From Balneolaceae bacterium (GTDB lineage: Bacteria; Bacteroidota; Rhodothermia; Balneolales; Balneolaceae), in NCBI GenBank assembly GCA_021767245.1, contig JAASTO010000146.1:1-6846 (forward strand): a DNA stretch of 6,846 nt. Reading direction: 5' to 3'. The notes beneath the pieces were generated by a model. That model made no database searches and was not told the origin of the DNA. It saw nothing but the letters and a program-made list of their open reading frames with translations. Numbering within the stretch: position 1 is the first letter of the stretch; every line of letters starts with the position of its first letter. The position numbers were made by a program, and so were the translations under genes. Of the stretch, positions 1 to 6,238 are shown piece by piece.

Positions 1-608
1 CGAATGAAACGCAGGTATTGCGGGGTGATGACCTGCCCTTCCTGATACCTCGAAACCTTTTTAACATACTCCTTCGAGTTAGTCGTGAGCCCTGTAAAAA
101 AGATATCCGTTGAAGTTGCCCTGATCCCTGTTTCTACACTTATCTCCACAGAAACAGCGCATTCATCGTACTGATGGTTGACTTGTGTAATCTCGGCTTT
201 TGAAAAGGGAAAGCCTTTTTCCGCCAATTCAATTAAATGGGATCCAATGATCCACTGCAGTTGTTTCTTTGAATATGGCCTTTGAATATTTTGGACGATC
301 ACTGAGTCCCTAATCCCTGAGTACCGCCATCTCAGGTCCTGAAGATTAAATGCACAATTTCGGGTGACTATAGCACTGTTTTGAGTGAGGGAATCAATCG
401 TAGCGTTCAGATATCCATCAGCAGCGAACCATTGCAGTAAATGAATCTCTGGGTTTATTGTTTTATCGGATAATTTTTGCTGAACCGAATCGGGAACAGT
501 GATTTCTGAATTTCCTTCATAAACCCGAAAATCACCTTCCTGAGCATAAACTAAGTCTGCCGGGAATAGCATCATCCATAAAATTACACCGACTGTTTTA
601 CATAGCAT
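1..608 (-). CDS. Secreted POTRA-domain protein, probable BamA/TamA-like outer-membrane protein (N-terminal part)
   Basis: Reading leftward from ATG at 608-606, the frame stays open for 202 codons to the window edge, so the C-terminus is missing. An in-frame TGA lies two codons before this ATG, so translation starts here or further inside. Residues 1-22 look like a Sec signal peptide: Lys4, a hydrophobic core (VGVILWMMLF) and an AYAQ-like cleavage region (VYAQ). The remainder resembles successive POTRA modules: LLQWFAADGYLNATI near 57-71, LIELAEKGFPFSKAEI at 125-140 followed by strand VSVEISVETG (152-161), then IFFTGLTTNSKEYV (169-182) and an EGQVITPQYL segment (190-199) typical of BamA/TamA/TpsB repeats. 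The family predicts a C-terminal 16-strand barrel left of the window, with a role in inserting or exporting outer-membrane proteins. It is transcribed away from the polyamine operon. The signal peptide is fairly clear; the POTRA call rests on pattern recognition, and another periplasmic protein remains possible. Confidence 0.6.
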   Translation of the reverse strand, partial: MLCKTVGVILWMMLFPADLVYAQEGDFRVYEGNSEITVPDSVQQKLSDKTINPEIHLLQWFAADGYLNATIDSLTQNSAIVTRNCAFNLQDLRWRYSGIRDSVIVQNIQRPYSKKQLQWIIGSHLIELAEKGFPFSKAEITQVNHQYDECAVSVEISVETGIRATSTDIFFTGLTTNSKEYVKKVSRYQEGQVITPQYLRFI

Positions 609-612
609 GTAT

Positions 613-620
613 CAAATCTA
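613..620 (-). promoter_or_regulatory. Possible -7 element (TAGATTTG) for the leftward gene
   Basis: On the minus strand TAGATTTG fits the Bacteroidetes -7 consensus TAnnTTTG exactly. It ends only four bases before the ATG at 608, so a start site about 5-7 bases downstream would give a leaderless or nearly leaderless transcript. No clear TTG/TTTG lies 17-23 bases further upstream. An eight-base match in an AT-rich intergenic region may be chance. Confidence 0.25.
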
Positions 621-727
621 CATTGTTTTTAGCTTTAGTGCAGCTGTAAAGAAACCCTGAATATGTATGCCGAACTTCATGAAGCCTGAACACCTATACT
701 TTCATTTATAAAAAAACTTCAACTCAT

Positions 728-749
728 AGTTAATCCATTGCAATTAACT
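728..749. promoter_or_regulatory. Inverted repeat AGTTAAT-N8-ATTAACT, candidate operator of the polyamine operon
   Basis: Perfect 7-bp arms (728-734 and 743-749) are separated by eight bases, and the dyad ends two bases before the -7 element TATATTTG. It therefore occupies the spacer and part of the -33 region, where a bound dimer would block RNA polymerase. The missing TTG at the proper -33 distance would fit a promoter that needs an activator at this site. The regulator is unknown. With AT-rich arms, chance cannot be excluded. Confidence 0.4.
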
Positions 750-751
750 CG

Positions 752-759
752 TATATTTG
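752..759 (+). promoter_or_regulatory. Bacteroidetes-type -7 element (TATATTTG) upstream of speA
   Basis: TATATTTG matches TAnnTTTG exactly. The same octamer precedes the SatD gene at a similar distance from its ATG (52 bases here, 49 there). A start site near 765 would leave a leader of about 45 bases. No TTG lies at the usual 19-21-base spacing; the nearest (738-740) is only 11 bases away, so the -33 element is weak or replaced by a regulator site. Confidence 0.55.
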
Positions 760-811
760 CATTCTTTTGACCCCGTTATCCCATTAATTACTTACGACCT
801 GTACCTGCCTG

Positions 812-2218
812 ATGAAGAATAATTATTTTGACCTCATTGACCAAACCTATCATTTTCCGCAAAACGGCTTTGAACTGGTTGATGGTACTTTGCATTTTAA
901 CAACGTTGACCTGCACAAACTGATCAAAAAATACGGAACCCCTTTCAAGGTTTCCTATCTGCCCAAGATCAGGGAGCGGATCGGGCAGGCAAGGCAGTGG
1001 TTCAATAAGGCCATTGAGGAGAATAACTACTCCGGTAAGTACGAGTTTTGTTATTGCACCAAATGCTGTCATTTTAATCACGTTGTACGCACCGCTCTCA
1101 AAGAAAATGTTTCCCTGGAAACTTCCTCATCATTCGATATCGATCTGATCGAAAACCTTTATCACAAAGGGGTCTTCAATACAGACAAAACCATTGTGCA
1201 CAACGGCTACAAAACGGATGATTACATCAAAAAGATTGGCAGGCTGATCAATGCAGGGTTTAAAAACTCCATTTCAGTACTTGATAATGCACGCGAATTG
1301 GACAAACTATCCGAATTGGAAACCGACCACCCGGTCAAGATCGGATTACGGATATCCATCGAAGAGGATCCTCAGGCCTCCTACTATACCTCCCGGCTTG
1401 GCATCAACAAACGGGAGATCATTGATTTCGTGAAAGAAAAGATCGTGGATAATGATAATGTGGAATTGGTGATGGTTCATTTTTTCGTGGACTCCGGTAT
1501 CAATGACAGCATGTATTACTGGAATGAGTTCAAAAAGGCGCTGAACCAATTCACCCGGATCAAACAGCTGGTACCTTCAGTGAAGGCTCTGAATATTGGG
1601 GGCGGCTTTCCGATCCAGAACAGTCTGAGTTTCGATTTTGATTATGAATACATCACCGGAGAGATTGTTCGAAACATTCAGGAAGCATGCCAGGATGCGA
1701 ATGTTGAGGAACCTGATATTTACACCGAGTTTGGTAAATACACCGTGGGTGAAAGCGGCGCGGTGATCTTTCAGGTACTGGAACAAAAGCAGCAAAATGA
1801 CACAGAATTATGGTACCTGGTTGATAACAGCCTGATGAACACCATTCCCGATGCCTGGTCGATCAATGAAAAATTCATACTTCTTCCACTCAATAAATGG
1901 GAGAATCCCTATAAACGAGTCAATATTGGAGGGATCAGTTGCGACCATTCTGATTATTATAATTCAGAAGAACTCAACCAGCAGGTATTGCTGCCGGCCT
2001 ATTCAAACGATGAAGACGAACCGCTGTACATAGGGTTTTTCCATACCGGAGCCTATCAGGATTCCATCAGCGGATATGGCGGTATCAAACACTGCCTCAT
2101 CCCATCACCAAAACACATTGTGGTAGATAAAGACGAAAACGGTAACCTGTTTGATTATGTGTACCGTGATGAACAAACCGTTGATAACATGCTTAACATA
2201 TTGGGTTACAATGACTAA
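812..2218 (+). CDS. speA: Arginine decarboxylase, short PLP fold-III (alanine racemase-like) type
   Basis: Predicted cytoplasmic PLP enzyme converting L-arginine to agmatine, the first step of the operon's polyamine route. Visible landmarks: PLP-binding lysine K84 in YCTKCCHF (81-88), ETSSSFD (103-109), SRLGI (194-198), HFFVDSG (223-229), glycine loop NIGGGFP (261-267), EFGKY (306-310, the EPGR position), catalytic GGISCDHSDYY (373-383, C377/D378) and GAYQ (413-416, Y415). At 468 residues it matches the short Flavobacteriia-type enzyme annotated as arginine decarboxylase, not the classical SpeA of about 630-660 residues. The ATG at 812 follows a good -7 element by 52 bases; there is no Shine-Dalgarno sequence. 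The stop overlaps the speB start by 8 bases. Two usual PLP contacts are changed: Phe225 replaces the ring-stacking His, and Lys309 replaces the EPGR Arg. Substrate is inferred from the agmatinase next door; ornithine, lysine or carboxynorspermidine decarboxylase activity cannot be excluded by motif alone. Confidence 0.83.
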   Translation: MKNNYFDLIDQTYHFPQNGFELVDGTLHFNNVDLHKLIKKYGTPFKVSYLPKIRERIGQARQWFNKAIEENNYSGKYEFCYCTKCCHFNHVVRTALKENVSLETSSSFDIDLIENLYHKGVFNTDKTIVHNGYKTDDYIKKIGRLINAGFKNSISVLDNARELDKLSELETDHPVKIGLRISIEEDPQASYYTSRLGINKREIIDFVKEKIVDNDNVELVMVHFFVDSGINDSMYYWNEFKKALNQFTRIKQLVPSVKALNIGGGFPIQNSLSFDFDYEYITGEIVRNIQEACQDANVEEPDIYTEFGKYTVGESGAVIFQVLEQKQQNDTELWYLVDNSLMNTIPDAWSINEKFILLPLNKWENPYKRVNIGGISCDHSDYYNSEELNQQVLLPAYSNDEDEPLYIGFFHTGAYQDSISGYGGIKHCLIPSPKHIVVDKDENGNLFDYVYRDEQTVDNMLNILGYND

Positions 2219-3071
2219 GAATAATTACATTTACGCAGGAATTGAAGGAGATCATAACGAATACGAGAACGCCAAAGTGCTTCTTCAATCCATCCCCTAT
2301 GACGGCACAAGCACCTGGGGCAAAGGTGCTGATAAAGGATTTGAAGCTTTTCTGGATGCTTCCGAGAATATGGAGATCTACGATATAGAAACCGATAGTG
2401 AGGTCTATGAGCAGGGAGTTCATATTTTGGAACCCATCATGGAGGATTCCTCCCCTGAGGCTGTTTTTAAAACCGTTTACGGTAAAACAAAAGAACTTTT
2501 AAAAACCGATAAATTCCTGACCTTTTTTGGCGGTGAACACTCCATCAGTATTGGTGTGATCAAGGCATTTTATGAGGCTCACCCTGACGTTACGATCCTC
2601 CAACTGGATGCCCACACAGACTTACGGCCGGATTTTCACGGTTCCCCTTACAATCATGCCTGTGCGGTGTATGATGCCTCTCAAAATTCAAACCTGATTC
2701 AGGTCGGAATCAGAAGCATGGATTCCGGAGAATTGCCCTATCTGGATCGTGAAAAATGCTTTTTTGCAGAACACATGTATGGCCAAACTGAATGGATGCA
2801 GGATTCCATATCTAAAATGACGGACAAGGTGTACATCACCCTGGATCTGGATGTTTTCGATCCTTCTATTATGCCGGCCACTGGAACCCCTGAGCCCGGC
2901 GGAATGGACTGGAACACTATCATCAGATATCTCAAAAAAGTATTTACCCAAAAAGATGTGATCGGTTTCGATATTGTGGAGCTTGCCCCGATCGATAATA
3001 TCAAAGCCCCTCAATTTCTTGCTGCCAAATTATACTACAAAATGTTAAGCTATAAATTTGCGAACTCATGA
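2211..3071 (+). CDS. speB: Agmatinase (ureohydrolase family)
   Basis: Hydrolyses agmatine to putrescine and urea at a binuclear Mn(II) site; cytoplasmic. The full arginase/agmatinase signature is present: GGEHS (107-111, metal ligand H110), DAHTD (133-137, ligands D133/H135/D137), NHA with H149, LDLDVFDP (211-218, ligands D212/D214) running into TGTPEPGG (224-231), and E257 in FDIVELAP. No key residue is missing. The ATG at 2211 gives 286 residues, normal for the family, and produces an 8-base ATGACTAA overlap with the speA stop, typical of coupled translation. The frame is open further upstream to an ATG at 2151, but that would add 20 residues translated from speA's own coding sequence with no family similarity, so I reject it. 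The TGA stop overlaps the speY ATG by 4 bases. A related ureohydrolase acts on N1-aminopropylagmatine in Thermus; with no aminopropyltransferase nearby, agmatine is the better guess. Confidence 0.92.
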   Translation: MTKNNYIYAGIEGDHNEYENAKVLLQSIPYDGTSTWGKGADKGFEAFLDASENMEIYDIETDSEVYEQGVHILEPIMEDSSPEAVFKTVYGKTKELLKTDKFLTFFGGEHSISIGVIKAFYEAHPDVTILQLDAHTDLRPDFHGSPYNHACAVYDASQNSNLIQVGIRSMDSGELPYLDREKCFFAEHMYGQTEWMQDSISKMTDKVYITLDLDVFDPSIMPATGTPEPGGMDWNTIIRYLKKVFTQKDVIGFDIVELAPIDNIKAPQFLAAKLYYKMLSYKFANS

Positions 3072-4042
3072 GTAAAAAAGGACCTGTTTCAGAATTCATC
3101 ACCCATCATTACAGACATTTTAACGCTGCCTCACTTGTTGATGCCGCAAAGGCTTACGAAGATCAGCTTAACTCTGGTGCAAAGATGATGATCACCCTGG
3201 CCGGTGCTATGAGTACAGCCGAATTAGGGCTGTCTCTGGCCGAAATGATACGGCAGGATAAAGTACAGATCATTACCTGTACGGGAGCAAATCTGGAGGA
3301 AGATGTTTTCAACCTGGTAGCCCACGATTATTATAAACGAATTCCAAATTACAGGGATCTAAGTCCGGAGGATGAACAGGAACTGCTGGACCAACACTTC
3401 AATCGCGTAACCGACACCTGTATTCCGGAAGAAGAAGCTATGCGTCGCATTGAGGAACACCTGGTGAAAAGATGGGTGAAAGCGAGTGAAAGCGGGGAGC
3501 GTTATTTCCCACATGAATACTTTTATGATCTTTTATTGAGTGGTGACCTGAAAGATGACTATCAGATCGACCCTAAGAACTCATGGCTTCTGGCAGCAGC
3601 TGAAAAGAATATCCCTATCATTGTACCCGGTTGGGAAGATTCTACCTGCGGTAACTTTTTTGCCTCCCATTGCATTGAGGGAAGAACGAATCCCTCAGCC
3701 ACTAAATCGGGCATTGAATACATGATGATGCTGGCAGATTGGTACAAGAACCATTCATCAAACGGAGTCGGTTTCTTTCAGATCGGGGGTGGTATTGCCG
3801 GTGATTTCCCGATCTGCGTGGTGCCGATGATGGAACAAGACCTAGGGATGACAGACACTCCCCTTTGGTCATATTTCTGTCAGATCAGTGATTCAACCAC
3901 CAGTTACGGTTCATACTCAGGAGCTGTGCCCAACGAAAAAATTACCTGGGGTAAACTGGGAATAGACACTCCAAAGTTCATAATCGAATCAGATGCCACT
4001 ATTGTGGCTCCGCTAATTTTTGCTTACCTATTGGGCTGGTAA
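3068..4042 (+). CDS. speY: Deoxyhypusine synthase-family protein, probable homospermidine synthase (SpeY-like)
   Basis: Bacteria lack eIF5A, so bacterial deoxyhypusine synthase (DHS) homologues are thought to make polyamines. Anabaena SpeY, which is needed for sym-homospermidine together with SpeA and SpeB, is the closest functional model. Family landmarks: NAD-site segments TLAGAMSTAELG (43-54) and TCTGANLEEDVF (70-81), glycine loop IGGGIAGDFP (239-248), and SYGSYSGAVPNEKITWGKL (279-297) with the enzyme-intermediate lysine K296 in WGK. W294 and E290 correspond to human DHS Trp327 and Glu323. Two spermidine-contacting positions differ: human His288 aligns with D246 and Asp316 with Y283. The 324-residue length is close to archaeal and bacterial family members. 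The ATG overlaps the speB stop (ATGA), giving a start without a Shine-Dalgarno sequence that probably depends on translational coupling. Inferred product: homospermidine from putrescine, or from agmatine/putrescine mixtures; the exact donor and acceptor are not visible in the sequence. Confidence 0.82.
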   Translation: MSKKGPVSEFITHHYRHFNAASLVDAAKAYEDQLNSGAKMMITLAGAMSTAELGLSLAEMIRQDKVQIITCTGANLEEDVFNLVAHDYYKRIPNYRDLSPEDEQELLDQHFNRVTDTCIPEEEAMRRIEEHLVKRWVKASESGERYFPHEYFYDLLLSGDLKDDYQIDPKNSWLLAAAEKNIPIIVPGWEDSTCGNFFASHCIEGRTNPSATKSGIEYMMMLADWYKNHSSNGVGFFQIGGGIAGDFPICVVPMMEQDLGMTDTPLWSYFCQISDSTTSYGSYSGAVPNEKITWGKLGIDTPKFIIESDATIVAPLIFAYLLGW

Positions 4043-4067
4043 AACTTAACACAAATTTGATTCCGGC

Positions 4068-6050
4068 GTGGCTATTACCGACAAGAAGATTTCCAAAGAG
4101 ACAGCACTTTACATCTACAAAAAGTTACTATTACCCCGGCGTATAGAAGAACGTATGCTGATGTTACTGAGGCAGAATAAGATCAGTAAATGGTTTTCCG
4201 GCATTGGTCAGGAGGCTGTAGGTGTAGGTGTTACACTTTCCTCAGAACCGGAAGATTACATCTTACCGATGCACCGGAATCTGGGAGTGTTTACTTCAAG
4301 GAATGTCCCGCTCTACCCTCTTTTTTGTCAGTTATTTGGCAAAGCCGATGGATTCACTGAAGGCAGAGACCGCTCCTTCCATTTTGGAATCCCGGACCAT
4401 AAGATCATAGGTATGATCTCCCATCTTGCCGCAATGATGCCGGTAGCAGACGGACTTGCACTTGCCAAGAAACTGAAGCAGGAAAATGGTGTGGCTTTCT
4501 CATTTTGTGGAGATGGAGCCACCAGTGAAGGTGATTTTCATGAGGCCTTGAATCTAGCCGCTGTTTGGAAACTGCCTGTGGTGTTTATCATAGAAAATAA
4601 CGGTTACGGGCTCTCAACCCCTACGTCAGAACAGTATGCCTGTGAGCACCTCTCTGACAGAGCCAAAGGGTATGGAATGCATGGCTTTAACATTGATGGA
4701 AATAACATCTTTGAGGTTATGGAAACGGTAGGTAAAGCCAGAGAACTCGCTTTAAAAGGTGAACCGGTTCTGATCGAGGCTAAAACCTTTCGAATGAGAG
4801 GTCACGAGGAAGCATCCGGAACACACTACGTCCCTGATATACTATTTGAAAACTGGGCTGAAAAAGATCCGATCCATAGATTTGAACAATATCTGGAAGC
4901 CGAGGGATTATTTACAACCGAAGATTTTGAGAAGATCACCAAAGAAGTCGATGCATCATTCAAAGAAGACCTGAATAAGGCCCTTAAAGCTGCCGATCCC
5001 GTTTTTAATGAAGAACGTGAATTAAACAGGGTTTATGCACCGGAACCCTATACCCTGCCGGAACATAAAGATGGAGTGACCTACGAACACCGTTTTGTAG
5101 ATGCCATTCAGGCCTCCTTACGTCAGACGTTTGAGGAAGACAGTAGTTATCTGATCATGGGACAGGATGTTGCAGAATACGGGGGCGTCTTCAAGATCAC
5201 GGAAGGATTTCTGGATCAATTTGGGAAAGACCGGGTACGAAACACTCCTATTATTGAATCCGGGGCATTAGGTGCGGCTATGGGTTTGGCTCTTGAAGGA
5301 TTCAAGCCTGTGGTAGAAATGCAGTTCGCTGATTTCATATCCTGTGGATTCAATCAGATCGTTAATAATATAGCCAAGTCACATTACCGATGGGCTCCGC
5401 CACTGAATATTACCATTAGAGCCCCACATGGGGGTGGTGTAGGAGCCGGACCTTTTCATTCCCAATCTGTGGAAGGTTGGTTCATGCAAATACCGGGACT
5501 TAAAGTAGTGGTTCCGGGTACCGTTGAGGATGCCATGAATTTACTTTACAGTTCCCTCTATGATCCGAATCCGGTACTATTCTTTGAGCATAAAAAACTC
5601 TATCGAAGTCTGAAAGCACAGATTCCTGATAAAGCTAATTATGAATCTCTGGGAAAAGCCAAAATTCGCCGGGAAGGAACTGACGCCACTATTATCACCT
5701 ATGGAATGGGGCTGCAATGGGCTATGGAGTATGCCGATAGATACGCCAAAAACGACATCTCAATTGAGGTATTAGACCTCAGAACCTTACTGCCATTGGA
5801 TAAGGAAGCTATTCGAAACACCGTCCAAAAAACCGGTAAAGTATTATTGTTGCAAGAACCTTCACTAACCTTAGGCCCGCTTAGTGAGATCTCAGCGATC
5901 ATCTCTGAGGAGTGCTTTGAGTGGCTGGATGCACCGGTCATTCGGTGTGCGTCAAAGGATATCCCTATCCCCCACGATAAGAATCTTGAAAATGGCTTTA
6001 TGGCAGATTCCAAGCTTGAAGAACAGCTCGACAAGCTATTGAAGTATTAA
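4068..6050 (+). CDS. 2-oxoacid dehydrogenase E1 component, fused alpha and beta subunits (branched-chain type likely)
   Basis: Thiamine-diphosphate E1 that decarboxylates a 2-oxoacid and transfers the acyl group to a lipoyl-E2 partner. The alpha part is roughly residues 1-325: cofactor motif from GDG (148-150) to NN (177-178) and the loop RMRGHEEASGTHYVP (242-256) with H246. The beta part is roughly 335-660: GQDVAEYGGVF (365-375), E397 in TPIIESGALG as the probable cofactor-activating Glu, HSQS (464-467) with the conserved beta-chain His, and LQEP (595-598) near the C-terminus. A natural fusion of about 660 residues is common in Bacteroidota and is usually annotated as 2-oxoisovalerate dehydrogenase E1; pyruvate or another oxoacid is possible. 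The start is GTG at 4068; an in-frame TAA lies seven codons upstream, and the next Met (residue 30) would remove conserved sequence. It follows speY by 25 bases with no clear promoter or terminator, so read-through is likely. E2 and E3 genes are not in the window. Confidence 0.9.
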   Translation: MAITDKKISKETALYIYKKLLLPRRIEERMLMLLRQNKISKWFSGIGQEAVGVGVTLSSEPEDYILPMHRNLGVFTSRNVPLYPLFCQLFGKADGFTEGRDRSFHFGIPDHKIIGMISHLAAMMPVADGLALAKKLKQENGVAFSFCGDGATSEGDFHEALNLAAVWKLPVVFIIENNGYGLSTPTSEQYACEHLSDRAKGYGMHGFNIDGNNIFEVMETVGKARELALKGEPVLIEAKTFRMRGHEEASGTHYVPDILFENWAEKDPIHRFEQYLEAEGLFTTEDFEKITKEVDASFKEDLNKALKAADPVFNEERELNRVYAPEPYTLPEHKDGVTYEHRFVDAIQASLRQTFEEDSSYLIMGQDVAEYGGVFKITEGFLDQFGKDRVRNTPIIESGALGAAMGLALEGFKPVVEMQFADFISCGFNQIVNNIAKSHYRWAPPLNITIRAPHGGGVGAGPFHSQSVEGWFMQIPGLKVVVPGTVEDAMNLLYSSLYDPNPVLFFEHKKLYRSLKAQIPDKANYESLGKAKIRREGTDATIITYGMGLQWAMEYADRYAKNDISIEVLDLRTLLPLDKEAIRNTVQKTGKVLLLQEPSLTLGPLSEISAIISEECFEWLDAPVIRCASKDIPIPHDKNLENGFMADSKLEEQLDKLLKY

Positions 6051-6130
6051 TGTGTCCTTCATCCGGATTCATTATCGGCCTTCTGTAAACCTACCAACAC
6101 AGAATAACCCCATAACTTCCTGCTATCATC

Positions 6131-6149
6131 GTTTCAAAGAAAGTGCCAC
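6131..6149. promoter_or_regulatory. Degenerate third copy of the SatD-promoter palindrome
   Basis: GTTTCA at 6131-6136 lies exactly 29 bases before the GTTTCA of the next palindrome (6160), which itself lies 29 bases before the last (6189). At the position of the second half-site (6144-6149) the sequence is TGCCAC, matching TGAAAC at four of six bases. This may be an auxiliary low-affinity site; with one good half-site the evidence is the periodicity alone. Confidence 0.35.
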
Positions 6150-6157
6150 CAACCCTA

Positions 6158-6189
6158 TTGTTTCATTAATATTGAAACATTTATATTTG
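6158..6189 (+). promoter_or_regulatory. Bacteroidetes-type promoter of the SatD gene (TTG-N21-TATATTTG)
   Basis: A TTG (6158-6160) and TATATTTG (6182-6189) are separated by 21 bases, fitting the TTG/N17-23/TAnnTTTG consensus of Bacteroidota. The predicted start site is near 6195, leaving a leader of about 44 bases to the ATG at 6239. Both elements are covered by the palindromes described separately, so this promoter is probably repressed. A TATAAT at 6213-6218 is a less convincing alternative, because no -35 box is properly spaced from it. Confidence 0.65.
6159..6179. promoter_or_regulatory. Palindromic operator 1, TGTTTCA-N7-TGAAACA
   Basis: Perfect 7-bp arms (6159-6165 and 6173-6179) flank a partly symmetric AT-rich centre. 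The site starts inside the -33 TTG and fills the promoter spacer. Its 21-base size suits a dimeric helix-turn-helix repressor. The regulator could be the SatD protein itself, which ends in an HTH-like segment, or an unlinked factor; the sequence does not decide. Confidence 0.6.
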
Positions 6190-6208
6190 TTTCATTTTAA
6201 TTGAAACT
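6188..6208. promoter_or_regulatory. Palindromic operator 2, TGTTTCA-N7-TGAAACT
   Basis: Same architecture as operator 1, with one mismatch in the outermost base of the right arm and a different centre (TTTTAAT). It lies 29 bases downstream of operator 1, overlaps the last two bases of the -7 element and covers the likely transcription start. Conserved arms with diverged centres are what two sites for one DNA-binding dimer would show. Confidence 0.6.
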
Positions 6209-6238
6209 ATAGTATAATCCATAAAAGTACTTCTCCAA

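Noticed and set aside
2151..2210. A 20-residue N-terminal extension of agmatinase starting at ATG 2151
   Set aside because: It lies wholly inside the speA coding region in another frame and has no agmatinase character. ATG 2211 gives normal length and the usual stop/start overlap.
2688..3014. Antisense open frame of 108 codons opposite speB
   Set aside because: It mirrors highly conserved agmatinase codons, has no recognisable domain, promoter or start context, and similar shadow frames occur opposite the other genes.
5699..6034. Antisense open frame of 111 codons opposite the end of the E1 gene
   Set aside because: The composition is Ser-rich and low in complexity, as expected from reverse-complement shadow frames; there is no supporting signal upstream.
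6063..6078. Possible terminator hairpin after the E1 gene
   Set aside because: Arms of about five pairs need a bulge (CCGGAT against ATCGG) and no T-run follows. This is too weak to call, so the E1 transcript end remains undefined.
6131..6208. The regular 29-base repeats as the start of a CRISPR array or phage attachment site
   Set aside because: Only six or seven bases recur, the units are palindromic and sit on a promoter, there are no cas or integrase genes, and the spacer-like centres are seven bases long.
6213..6218. TATAAT as an E. coli-like -10 box for SatD
   Set aside because: No -35 box lies at 16-18 bases, whereas TTG-N21-TATATTTG just upstream fits the promoter type expected here and coincides with the palindromes.
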